DNA of 49,644 nt from NCBI GenBank assembly GCA_934098555.1, contig CAKOOQ010000003.1, positions 1-49,644 on the forward strand. The letters run 5' to 3'. Positions 34,173 to 42,524 of this stretch are shown piece by piece. This DNA comes from an uncultured Bacilli bacterium. GTDB lineage: Bacteria; Bacillota_I; Bacilli_A; RF39; UBA660. Each line of letters begins with the position of its first letter. Within the stretch, counting starts at the first letter, position 1. The notes under the pieces are model-generated. The model had not been told where the DNA came from. It worked only from the letters and a program-made list of their open reading frames with translations, and made no database searches. A program made the position numbers and the translations under genes.

Positions 34173-35237
34173 ATGAAAAAAATATTTGTGATTAATTTAG
34201 GCACGACATCAACTAAAATTGCCTATTATGAAAATGAAAATTGTCTTTATAAAGAAAATTTGATGCATGATGCAGATGAAATTAAACAATATAATACCGT
34301 CTGGGATCAATTTGCTATGCGTAAGAAAGCCATCGATGATTTTATGTCTTTACATGGTATTAAAGTTCCAGAGTTAGATGCTTTTGTTTCAAGAGGAGGT
34401 CACACCGAACCCTTAACCAGTGGTGTTTATAAAATCAATACCAAAATGCTTGAAGAATCGGCCAGTATGAAGTATGGCAATCATGTCTCAGACTTAGGGC
34501 TTAAACTCGCTTATGAATATTCAAAAGAAGGACCCATACCTTTTACTGTCGATACGGCTTGTACCGATGAGTTTGAAGATTTGGCCCGTTATTCGGGTTT
34601 AAAAGAAATCGAAAGATTATCACGTTTTCACGTTTTAAATCATAAAGCCGTTGCGAAAAAATATGCTCATGATATCGGCAAAAAATATGAAGACCTTAAT
34701 TTAGTTGTTTGTCACATGGGTGGCGGTATTTCTGTGGCTATTCATCATCATGGTAAAATGATTGATGGCAATAACGGTCTAGATGGCGATGGACCTTTTT
34801 CCACCGACCGAGCTTGCGGATTACCGGTAGGTCAACTTGTTGATATGTGCTACAGTGGTAAATATTCTTATGAAGAAATGAAAAAGAAAATAAAAGGTTT
34901 CGGAGGTCTTATGAGCTATCTTGGCGAGACCGATGTGAAAAAAATTCAAAAAAGGGCTTTAGAAGAACAGGATGAAACGTCTTTAAAAGCTTTACAAGCC
35001 ATGTGCTATCAGACTTCTAAAGAAATTGGCGCGATGTCAACCGTTGTTGGAGGTCAAATTGATGCGATTTTAATAACAGGAGGCATGGCTCATTCTGAAT
35101 TTTTAATGAATGAAATAAAAAAACGGGTTTCTTTCATCGCCCCTGTTCATCTTTATCCTGGAGAATTTGAAATGGAGTCTTTAGGTCTTAATGTCTATAA
35201 AGCTTTAATGGGTGAAGAAGAAATTAAAGAACTTTAG
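34173..35237 (+). CDS. buk: butyrate kinase
   Basis: Makes ATP and butyrate (or a branched-chain acid) from acyl phosphate. An ASKHA acetokinase fold: phosphate-1 loop NLGTTSTKIAYY, SRGGHTEPLTSGVY, the second phosphate block CHMGGGISVAIHHHGK, and ILITGGMAHS. 354 residues, normal length. ptb follows after ten bases, the usual partner. AGAAGGAGAAG ribosome binding site. No obvious promoter in the 16 bp between the upstream terminator and the start, so the pair may depend on readthrough. Confidence 0.95.
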   Translation: MKKIFVINLGTTSTKIAYYENENCLYKENLMHDADEIKQYNTVWDQFAMRKKAIDDFMSLHGIKVPELDAFVSRGGHTEPLTSGVYKINTKMLEESASMKYGNHVSDLGLKLAYEYSKEGPIPFTVDTACTDEFEDLARYSGLKEIERLSRFHVLNHKAVAKKYAHDIGKKYEDLNLVVCHMGGGISVAIHHHGKMIDGNNGLDGDGPFSTDRACGLPVGQLVDMCYSGKYSYEEMKKKIKGFGGLMSYLGETDVKKIQKRALEEQDETSLKALQAMCYQTSKEIGAMSTVVGGQIDAILITGGMAHSEFLMNEIKKRVSFIAPVHLYPGEFEMESLGLNVYKALMGEEEIKEL

Positions 35238-35247
35238 GAGGTAAGTT

Positions 35248-36144
35248 ATGTTTAGAAATTTTACAGAAATTGAAAACTATGTTTTAGAACATAAAATAAA
35301 AAAAGTCGTGGCTCTTTCGAATGCCCAGGATGAATATGCTCTTGAAGCTTTAGTTTATGCTCGTAAAAAAGGTATCGTTGAAGGTGTTCTAATTGGGGAT
35401 GTTCCTAAGATAAAAGAGTTACTAATCAAATTTGGCGAAAATCCTTTAGATTATACTTTTATTTCTTCGGATGATGAGAAAGAAAGTGCCGAACTAGCTG
35501 TTTTGCTTGTCAAAGAAAAAAAAGCGGATATTCCGATGAAAGGTCTTATGATGACTTCTTCTTTTATGCGCGCCATTTTGGATAAAGAAAAAGGTCTTAT
35601 TGAAAAAGAGGCTTTACTAAGTCAAGCATCTGTGATTGAAAATAAAGAAGAAAATCGTTTTATGGTCTTCACAGATTGTGCCGTTAACATAAGTCCTGAT
35701 GTGAAAGACAAAATAAAAATAACGCAAAATGCGATAGGCATTATGAAAAAATTAGGTGTCAATGTTCCTAAAATTGCGGTTTTATCTGCGCTTGAAAAAG
35801 TAAACCCTAAAATTTTAAGTACGGTAGAAGCGAGTTTAGTCGCTCAAAGTGAAGAATTTGTAAATAAGTATCCTATTATCGGGCCAGTGGCTATGGATAT
35901 TGCTTTATCCAAAAAAGCCGCGGAACATAAAGGAATTCATAATGAAGTCTGTGGCCAAGCAGATATCTTTGTTATGCCTGATTTAGCAAGTGGTAATATT
36001 TGTACCAAAAGTTTAGTCTTTATGGGACATATTGAGATGGCCGGAGTTCTTACCGGAACAAAAAGTCCGGTTATTATGACTAGTCGTACAGACAGTGTTC
36101 GCGATAAATATCTTTCTATACTCCTAGCTGTTTTTGGTATTTAA
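35248..36144 (+). CDS. ptb: phosphate butyryltransferase
   Basis: Exchanges CoA and phosphate on acyl-CoA, feeding butyrate kinase. Belongs to the Pta/Ptb family: DIPMKGLMMTSSFMRAIL, GPVAMDIALSKKAAEHKGI, and QADIFVMPDLASGNI are conserved. 298 residues. AGGAGG lies before the ATG, ten bases after buk. Chain preference (butyryl or branched) cannot be told from sequence. No thiolase, crotonase or acyl-CoA dehydrogenase is nearby. Confidence 0.94.
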   Translation: MFRNFTEIENYVLEHKIKKVVALSNAQDEYALEALVYARKKGIVEGVLIGDVPKIKELLIKFGENPLDYTFISSDDEKESAELAVLLVKEKKADIPMKGLMMTSSFMRAILDKEKGLIEKEALLSQASVIENKEENRFMVFTDCAVNISPDVKDKIKITQNAIGIMKKLGVNVPKIAVLSALEKVNPKILSTVEASLVAQSEEFVNKYPIIGPVAMDIALSKKAAEHKGIHNEVCGQADIFVMPDLASGNICTKSLVFMGHIEMAGVLTGTKSPVIMTSRTDSVRDKYLSILLAVFGI

Positions 36145-36158
36145 ACAAGAAAGGAAAA

Positions 36159-36848
36159 ATGAAAAATATGAAAAATATTTTATTAAAAGATTTAACAACA
36201 GAAAGATTAATTATAAGAAAACCAAGTATGAAAGAACAATTTACACTATGGAATATATTAAGAGATGAAACAGTTAATAGATATTATTTCCCAACACCAG
36301 ATAGAATTTTTGTGAATAATAATTTAGCTAAGGACAATATTGAAGATTTAAAGAAAGCAAGAAAGATATTCATGAATCAGTTAAACGATTGGGATAGACA
36401 AACTCCTTTTTATGAACAAAAAATCGTTGATATTCAAAATGGGGAAAATAGTCAAAAATTTACCTAGAGTATATTTTTAAAAAATGGCGAACCTATTGGG
36501 CAAATAACATGTCAACCTAAGGATGAATATCCTGATAATCCGGAGATTAGAGATGTTGGTTGGTTTATTAATCCTCAGTACCAAGGTCAAGGTTACGCAA
36601 CAGAAGCGGCCCAAGCTGTTTTAAAATATATGTTCGAAGAAGTAGAAATAGAAAAAATTATAACATCTGCAGCTATAATAAATCCAGGTTCATGGAAAAT
36701 TATGGAGAAACTTGGCTTTGAAAGAACTGGAGTCAAGCAATCAACATATTTTGATGAAAATAATAATATTTTAATGTGTTATTGTTATGAGGTAGATAAA
36801 GAAAAATTTATGAGTAAAAATGTCTCATCTCAAAGTCTTACTAAATAG
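36159..36848 (+). pseudogene. GNAT acetyltransferase with one in-frame amber codon
   Basis: RimJ/RimL-like GNAT. Codons 1-102 (LTTERLIIRKPSMKEQFTLW) stop at TAG 36465-36467, and the same frame continues unbroken for 126 codons (SIFLKNGEPIGQI, acetyl-CoA site NPQYQGQGYATEA, IMEKLGFERTG) to TAG 36848. Homologous proteins usually have Trp at this spot (FTWSIFLKNG), so TGG to TAG is the simplest explanation. No frameshift is needed. The CoA site lies after the stop, so the truncated product would be inactive. Suppression, editing, or a sequencing error are alternatives. AAGAAAGGAA precedes the start. Confidence 0.8.
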
Positions 36849-36914
36849 GGTATTAGATATCAAAAATTTTTAACTTTGTTTCTTTTGAATATAATTTGGT
36901 GTTTAAAAGAAAAA

Positions 36915-36941
36915 TTAGCACTAACTATTGACAAGTGCTAA
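36915..36941 (+). promoter_or_regulatory. CIRCE element (HrcA operator)
   Basis: TTAGCACTA-N9-AAGTGCTAA: both 9-bp arms and the 9-bp gap fit the CIRCE consensus TTAGCACTC-N9-GAGTGCTAA, with only the innermost base changed in each arm (8-bp perfect inverted repeat). It marks HrcA-controlled heat-shock transcription. Confidence 0.88.
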
Positions 36942-36955
36942 AAAAAGAGTATAAT
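36928..36955 (+). promoter_or_regulatory. hsp20 promoter overlapping CIRCE
   Basis: TTGACA (36928-36933), 16-bp spacer, TATAAT (36950-36955). The -35 box lies inside the CIRCE gap. Confidence 0.8.
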
Positions 36956-36984
36956 GATAATTGTTGAAAGGAAATGGTGATATT

Positions 36985-37374
36985 ATGAAATTAGTACCAA
37001 GAAATTATTATTTAGATGATTTGTTAGATAGTTTTTTAACGACGGAGGATGATAGTAAAATGAAATGTGATATTTACGAAAAAGATGGCAAATATCATAT
37101 TGAAATGGATATACCAGGCTTTCAAAAAGATGAAATTAAAATTGAATGTAATAAAGGAAACATCGTTATAACTGCAGAGAAAAAAGTAGAAGAAAAAGAC
37201 GAACATAAAAAATATATTCGCAAAGAAAGAGCCTATGGCAAATATCAAAGAAGTTTCTATTTAGGCGATATTAAAGAAGACGAAATTGATGCTCATTTTA
37301 ATAACGGTATTTTAAATATTGTTATTCCTAAAATCGATAAAGAAGCTACTAAAAAATACATCGAAGTAAAATAG
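36985..37374 (+). CDS. Hsp20/small heat-shock protein
   Basis: ATP-independent chaperone of the alpha-crystallin family. The crystallin domain covers about 25-120: YEKDGKYHIEMDIPGFQKDE, then RKERAYGKYQRSFYLGD and NGILNIVIPK (the I-x-I/V motif is I-V-I). Short N-terminal arm. Start ATG 36985 follows GGTG; the earlier TTG 36961 precedes that site. 129 residues. CIRCE control indicates heat induction through HrcA. Confidence 0.92.
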   Translation: MKLVPRNYYLDDLLDSFLTTEDDSKMKCDIYEKDGKYHIEMDIPGFQKDEIKIECNKGNIVITAEKKVEEKDEHKKYIRKERAYGKYQRSFYLGDIKEDEIDAHFNNGILNIVIPKIDKEATKKYIEVK

Positions 37375-37386
37375 ATGATAGATTAG

Positions 37387-37422
37387 AAAAACAGAGAAAA
37401 GAAATTTTCTCTGTTTTTTTTA
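37387..37422 (+). terminator. terminator of hsp20
   Basis: AAAACAGAGAAAA / TTTTCTCTGTTTT, a 13-bp perfect stem with a short loop and a T-run. Confidence 0.9.
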
Positions 37423-37466
37423 GGTGATTTTTGATATAATGAAGTCCGTGAAGGAGATGTTTATAA

Positions 37467-38666
37467 ATGGGCTTTATTAAAATACCAACTAAAGGCATGA
37501 GAGATATGATGCCTGATGAAATGGCTTTAAGAGAATATGTCTTAAATGTTATGAAAGATACTTATGAAAATTTTGGCTTTGAGTTAATTCAAACCCCTTG
37601 TGTAGAACATATTGAAAATTTAACAAGTAAACAGGGTGGAGATAATGAAAAACTTATTTTCAAAATTTTAAAAAGAGGCGAAAAACTCGATTTAGAACAT
37701 ACAACTAACATGGATGAAATGGTAGATTCTGGTCTTCGTTATGATTTAACCGTACCTTTAACACGTTTTTATGCTAATAACATGAATGAATTACAAAGTC
37801 CTTTTCGTTCTTTTCAAATAGGTAATGTTTACCGTGCTGATCGTCCCCAACGGGGAAGATATCGGGAATTTATGCAATGTGATTTAGACATCTTTGGTGA
37901 GAAAACCAATTTAGGTGAAATTGAACTTATCACAGCGATTACTAGTTTTTTGAAAAAATTAGATTTTAAAGGATTCACGATTAAAATTAATGACCGTCGT
38001 ATCTTAAATGCCCTTTCTTTAAGTGCAGGCTTTAAAGAAAGTGATTTAGAAAGTGTTCTTATTTCTTTAGATAAATTGGATAAAATTGGTTTTGAAGGGG
38101 TTAAAGAAGAACTTACTTTCCATGGCTATGATGAAAATTGCGTGTCTCGTTTTCTTGGCTATTTTAAACAAGATTTATCTTTAGAAGAATTTTGTAAGCA
38201 ATTTGTTATCGAGGATAACATCGTTCAAAATTTAAAAGAAATTATGGACGTTTCAACATCTATCAGTGAAGCTAAAGTTGTTTTTGATCCCACTTTAGTA
38301 AGAGGCATGGGATATTACACGGGACCTATTTTTGAAATAGGGGTCGATGATTTAAATAGTAGTATTGGTGGCGGAGGCCGTTATGATAACATGGTAGCTA
38401 ATTACACCAGTATGTCGGTTCCAGCCGTTGGTTTTTCTATCGGTTTTGAAAGACTTGTTCTTCTTTTAAGTGAACGAGGTTTTAAAGTACCATCCAAAAA
38501 ACACAGGTTAGCCTTTATTATTGCAGAAAAGAATTTAGAAACCTTTAAAAAAGCTCAAGAACTTCGCTTAAATGGTGATATTGTCAAAATTGTTATGCGG
38601 AGTAAAAACTTTAAACATCAAAAAGAAACTTTAGAAGCAAAAGAATATGAAATTGTCGAAATGTAG
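37467..38666 (+). CDS. hisS: histidyl-tRNA synthetase
   Basis: Class II enzyme that charges tRNA-His. Motif 1 is in the KGMRDMMPDEMALREYV region, motif 2 is FRADRPQRGRYREFMQCD-like, and the His-A motif is VRGMGYYTGPIFEIG. C-terminal anticodon-binding domain about 320-399 is shorter than usual (total 399, compared with about 420). GAAGGAG ribosome binding site. A -10-like TATAAT is at 37434. Single gene with terminator. Confidence 0.95.
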   Translation: MGFIKIPTKGMRDMMPDEMALREYVLNVMKDTYENFGFELIQTPCVEHIENLTSKQGGDNEKLIFKILKRGEKLDLEHTTNMDEMVDSGLRYDLTVPLTRFYANNMNELQSPFRSFQIGNVYRADRPQRGRYREFMQCDLDIFGEKTNLGEIELITAITSFLKKLDFKGFTIKINDRRILNALSLSAGFKESDLESVLISLDKLDKIGFEGVKEELTFHGYDENCVSRFLGYFKQDLSLEEFCKQFVIEDNIVQNLKEIMDVSTSISEAKVVFDPTLVRGMGYYTGPIFEIGVDDLNSSIGGGGRYDNMVANYTSMSVPAVGFSIGFERLVLLLSERGFKVPSKKHRLAFIIAEKNLETFKKAQELRLNGDIVKIVMRSKNFKHQKETLEAKEYEIVEM

Positions 38667-38668
38667 AA

Positions 38669-38698
38669 TGATTGGTAGATATTGCCAATCTTTTTTTT
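38669..38698 (+). terminator. terminator of hisS
   Basis: GATTGG-TA / GCCAATC stem and T-run, three bases after the stop. Confidence 0.8.
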
Positions 38699-38732
38699 GA
38701 TTTTAAAGCTATTATAATTTTGGGTGATAAGT

Positions 38733-39053
38733 GTGAAAAAATATATTTTTGTCATAACGCTTCTTGTTATTTTTATTCTTCTATCTTTTATCCCTTATAG
38801 CTATGGTTATGAAGAAAATATAACGACGAAAAATATTGCTACTTATGTTGAAGAAAATAAAAAAAGTTTAGTGAAAAAATTATGTACAGATGATTTTTGT
38901 GATTATATGCGGAGTGTAAATTTTAAAAGAAGTGTGAGTCTTTATGAAGAAAAGTATGAGGCTTTTTTAGCCAAAAAAATAGGCTCTCAAGAGGCCTATG
39001 AAATGAAATTAAAGGGGTTTCCCATCACGAAAATTATTTTCATGGGTGAGTGA
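38733..39053 (+). CDS. small secreted or membrane-anchored protein
   Basis: An N-terminal hydrophobic helix (YIFVITLLVIFILLSFIPY) is followed by an 80-residue charged region with two Cys nine bases of protein apart in the middle (KKLCTDDFCDY). No family recognised. Start GTG 38733: GGGTGATAAG is the ribosome binding site, so GTG 38724 is excluded. Its 3' end overlaps the convergent radical SAM gene by 45 bases. Confidence 0.55.
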   Translation: MKKYIFVITLLVIFILLSFIPYSYGYEENITTKNIATYVEENKKSLVKKLCTDDFCDYMRSVNFKRSVSLYEEKYEAFLAKKIGSQEAYEMKLKGFPITKIIFMGE

Positions 39054-39959
39054 ACTTCCTTGATAAATATCTCGTTTTTTCATCTCTTTATCAATATCAT
39101 TTAAAACACAAAACTTTTTTAAAAGCCAATCAGGAGTCACAAGGTCTTCTTTGGTTGGGTCTCCCGTGATACGTTCAATAACGATTTTAGGGTCTAATAA
39201 AGTAAGCTCATCACAGACAATATCGATATATTCATCTTTGGTTAAAACATGAAATTTTTCTTTTTCATAAAGCTCGGCTAGGGGCGTATTTTTTAAAATA
39301 TGGAGCATATGAATTTTTAGACCATCAATTTTTAAATCATTTAAATATTTGACGGTTTCTAGCATCATTTCTTTGGTCTCATAAGGTAAGCCATTAATGA
39401 TGTGAACCACGGTAAAAATATGTCTTTCTTGAAGTTCCTTAATACAGGTTTCAAAGTTTTCTTTGGTGTGGCCCCGGTTGATTAAAGAAAGGGTACTTTC
39501 ATGAATAGTTTGTAAGCCAATTTCTACGGTTAAAAAAGTACGTTTATTTAAGTCACTTAAATAGTCATAAACTTCTTTTTTAATCGCGTCACTGCGAGTA
39601 GCGATGGATAAACCAACGACATTGGGTATTTTTAAAACCGTTTCAAAGTTTTTCTTTAAAACAGGAAGTGGGGCATAGGTGTTTGTCCCCGCTTGAAAAT
39701 AAGCAATGTAAGACGCGACAGGCCATTTGTTCATCATTCTATTTTTAACATTTTCAAACTGTGTTTCTAAATCATCATTCACATTCCCCGCAAAATCACC
39801 ACTTTTATTAGAGCAATAAATGCAGCCATGACCATTTTTTATATTTGGACATCCCATTCCCGCATTTAAACTTACTTTAAAGACTTTTTGCTTAAATTTT
39901 TTTCTTAAAAAATAATTTAAAGTATGATATCTTTTATTGTCATCACTATATATAAACAT
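39009..39959 (-). CDS. radical SAM protein, YhcC/TIGR01212 family
   Basis: Iron-sulphur enzyme using S-adenosylmethionine. The cluster motif CPN...CIYCSN has C-x8-C-x2-C spacing, wider than the classic C-x3-C, as in the TIGR01212 (YhcC) family. The rest of the TIM barrel carries LTVEIGLQTIH and HIINGLPYET. Start: ATG 39959 with GGAAAGGA upstream. An upstream ATG at 40004 lies before the predicted transcription start, so it is rejected. Substrate unknown. Convergent with a small gene on the plus strand. Confidence 0.88.
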   Translation of the reverse strand: MFIYSDDNKRYHTLNYFLRKKFKQKVFKVSLNAGMGCPNIKNGHGCIYCSNKSGDFAGNVNDDLETQFENVKNRMMNKWPVASYIAYFQAGTNTYAPLPVLKKNFETVLKIPNVVGLSIATRSDAIKKEVYDYLSDLNKRTFLTVEIGLQTIHESTLSLINRGHTKENFETCIKELQERHIFTVVHIINGLPYETKEMMLETVKYLNDLKIDGLKIHMLHILKNTPLAELYEKEKFHVLTKDEYIDIVCDELTLLDPKIVIERITGDPTKEDLVTPDWLLKKFCVLNDIDKEMKKRDIYQGSSLTHENNFRDGKPL

Positions 39960-39985
39960 ACATTTTTCCTTTCCAAATTTCTTTA

Positions 39986-40014
39986 ATGTTAAATCATTCT
40001 TCATCTAGTGTCAA
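39986..40014 (-). promoter_or_regulatory. promoter of the radical SAM gene
   Basis: On the minus strand TTGACA (40014-40009), 17-bp spacer, TAACAT (39991-39986). Transcription should start near 39979, after the ATG at 40004. Confidence 0.75.
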
Positions 40015-40083
40015 TTAAAAATGTAAATATCTTTTGAAAGAAACTTGTGATATAATTTAAAAATGATGGAAGGGGTCTTAAAA

Positions 40084-42474
40084 ATGAATAATATGGATGT
40101 GTGTTTTAAACCCGATTACAATAAAGCCAAAAGCAAAAGTGAAGTTACATTTGAAGGAGCAAACTATCGAATCACGGTTTTATCTGAACAGCTTGTTCGT
40201 CTTGAATATAATAAAGATGGAAGATTCTTTGATGACTTAACCGAACAAGTTATTAATAGAGATTTTCCCGTTCCAGAATTTAAAGTGGCCCAAGATGATA
40301 AATACTTAGAAATCACAACCAAATATTTCATGTTAAAATACATGAAAGAGAAGCCATTTGAAGGTTTAAATATTGAAATTTATCTTTTAAATACGGATAA
40401 AATATGGAATGTAAAAAGTAAAGAAGTTAGAAATTTTAATACTTCGGGGACGGGCTTTTATCTTGATAAAGCCAATTACCAAAAAGGTCTTTATTCGGTA
40501 GATGGTTTTGTCACCTTAGATGATAATTTTTCGATGATTTTAAATCAAGATGGCTTTTTAATTCCTAATCAAGAAAATCGTTTTGATAAATACGTTTTTA
40601 TGTACCGAAGAGATTTTGGTAAATGTTTAAAAGACTATTTTACTTTAACAGGTTATCCTCCTTTAATTCCTCGATATGCCCTTGGTAATTGGTGGAATAA
40701 AAGTGAGATTTATAATTTTGATGATATTTCTTCTTTACTGGAAAAATTTAATAAAGAAGAGATTCCTTTATCGGTTTTGCTATTAGATGAATTTTGGCAT
40801 TTAAAAGATGCTCGTGATTTAGAAAAATATAAAACTGGTTATACTTTTAATCGCAATTTATTTTCTGACCCTGAATATTTTACAAATTTTTTACACGAAC
40901 GAAATGTTAAGCTAGGGTTAAATATTAATCCTACCGAGGGGATTATGCCTCATGAAGATGCTTATGAAAAGATAGCTTCCTATATGAATTTAAATGATAA
41001 AAGCATTATTCCTTTTAATGCCTTTGATAAAAATATTTTACAGATTTATTTACACGAGCTTATTTCTCCTTTAGAGCTTAAAGGGACAGACTTTTTTTGG
41101 CTAACTTATGATAACGAGAAAGATATTTTAACTAAAAGGGCACTTTCTTATTACCATTATTATTATGCAAATCGTAAAGAAGAAAAAAGAGGTTTTCTTT
41201 TAAGTTTCAATGGTGGAGTAGCCTCTCAAAAATACACCGCTTTAGATGGTGGAAGAACGCTTGTTTCTTGGGATGTTTTAAATGAAATACCATTTTTTGA
41301 TTCTTCCGCTTCTAACAAAGGACTATTATGGTGGAGTCATGACATCGGGGGCTACATGGGAGGCATCGAGGAAGCTGAACTTTACATGCGTTATGTCCAA
41401 ATGGGTGTTTTTAGTCCGATTCTTCGTCTTTCTTCAAAAGGTGGCAAATACTATAAACGAGAACCTTGGAAATGGGATGTGAAAACATTAAAAATTGTTA
41501 AAGATTATTTAAGAATGCGACATCGTTTGATTCCTTATTTATATACTGAAGGTTTTAAATACCATCAAACGGGTATGCCGGTTATGCAACCTTTATATTA
41601 TCAAAATCCTGAAATATATGATGAACCTAAGTATAAAAATGAATATTATTTTGGCTCGGAATTACTCGTTTGTCCGATTACCAAACAAAAAGATGTGGTT
41701 ATGAATCGAACGGTTAAAGATATCTTTTTACCGGATGGTGTTTGGTATGATTTTAAAACGGGTAAAAAATTTTTAGGTAATAAACGTTATGTTGTCTTTT
41801 ATAAAGATGAGGATTATCCTGTTTTTGCTAAATCAGGTTCTATTATTCCTTTAGGTAATTTTTATGAAAATTTAAATGATACGAGTGTTCCTGATAGTAT
41901 GGAAATTCACATTTTTCCTGGTAAAAGTAATATTTACAACCTTTATGAAGATGATGGAGAAACACGGTTGTATGAGAAAGGCTATTATTTAATCAGTGCC
42001 ATTGATTACAACTATTTACAAAATAACTTTACGGTTATTATTCGACCTATAGAAGGAAAAAGTGGTTTAATCCCTGAGTATCGCGATTATAAAATTCGTT
42101 TCCGTAATACAAGAAAAGCAGATCAAGTTATCGTTTACTTAGGTAACGAGATTTATTCTTCAGAATCTTATGTCGATGATACGGACTTTGTGGTGGTTGT
42201 CAAACATGTTAAAACATCTAGTCAATTATCTATCAATTGTAAGGGTAAAGATATTGAAATTGATGCCGTTCGTCTTATTAATGAAGATATTGATTCTATC
42301 ATTAATGATTTACAAATTAAAACAAATTTAAAAGAAATGCTTTCTGACATTATCTTTAGTGATATGGATATCAAGAAAAAAAGAATAGCTATTCGTAAAT
42401 TAAAACATGTGGGTTTAGATAGAAAATTTATTTCTATGTTTATGAAACTTATGGAATATGCTTCTCAAATTTGA
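40084..42474 (+). CDS. glycoside hydrolase family 31 alpha-glucosidase
   Basis: Retaining alpha-glycosidase. The GH31 barrel shows RYALGNWWNKS, LSVLLLDEFWH, the likely nucleophile segment DFFWLTYDNE (family W-x-D-x-N-E), GGRTLVSWDV, and the hallmark WWSHDIGGYMGG, followed by RHRLIPYLYT. No signal peptide: it is cytosolic, so it may act on imported oligosaccharides. Length 796, with about 60 helical C-terminal residues beyond the beta domains. ATG 40084 has GGAAGGGG upstream; ATG 40063 precedes that site. TATAAT at 40052-40057 is the probable -10. Confidence 0.93.
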   Translation: MNNMDVCFKPDYNKAKSKSEVTFEGANYRITVLSEQLVRLEYNKDGRFFDDLTEQVINRDFPVPEFKVAQDDKYLEITTKYFMLKYMKEKPFEGLNIEIYLLNTDKIWNVKSKEVRNFNTSGTGFYLDKANYQKGLYSVDGFVTLDDNFSMILNQDGFLIPNQENRFDKYVFMYRRDFGKCLKDYFTLTGYPPLIPRYALGNWWNKSEIYNFDDISSLLEKFNKEEIPLSVLLLDEFWHLKDARDLEKYKTGYTFNRNLFSDPEYFTNFLHERNVKLGLNINPTEGIMPHEDAYEKIASYMNLNDKSIIPFNAFDKNILQIYLHELISPLELKGTDFFWLTYDNEKDILTKRALSYYHYYYANRKEEKRGFLLSFNGGVASQKYTALDGGRTLVSWDVLNEIPFFDSSASNKGLLWWSHDIGGYMGGIEEAELYMRYVQMGVFSPILRLSSKGGKYYKREPWKWDVKTLKIVKDYLRMRHRLIPYLYTEGFKYHQTGMPVMQPLYYQNPEIYDEPKYKNEYYFGSELLVCPITKQKDVVMNRTVKDIFLPDGVWYDFKTGKKFLGNKRYVVFYKDEDYPVFAKSGSIIPLGNFYENLNDTSVPDSMEIHIFPGKSNIYNLYEDDGETRLYEKGYYLISAIDYNYLQNNFTVIIRPIEGKSGLIPEYRDYKIRFRNTRKADQVIVYLGNEIYSSESYVDDTDFVVVVKHVKTSSQLSINCKGKDIEIDAVRLINEDIDSIINDLQIKTNLKEMLSDIIFSDMDIKKKRIAIRKLKHVGLDRKFISMFMKLMEYASQI

Positions 42475-42498
42475 CAAATGATACAAATGTGCTATAAT
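42471..42498 (+). promoter_or_regulatory. promoter of the hypothetical gene upstream of aspS
   Basis: TTGACA (42471-42476), 16-bp spacer, TATAAT (42493-42498). The -35 contains the TGA stop of the GH31 gene. Confidence 0.75.
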
Positions 42499-42524
42499 AA
42501 CTCTCTGTTTAGCAGGGGGTTTTT

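Noticed and set aside
38733..39053. Small protein as an antisense artefact of the radical SAM gene
   Set aside because: Only 45 bases overlap, it has its own ribosome binding site and a clear N-terminal membrane helix, so it was kept as a gene.
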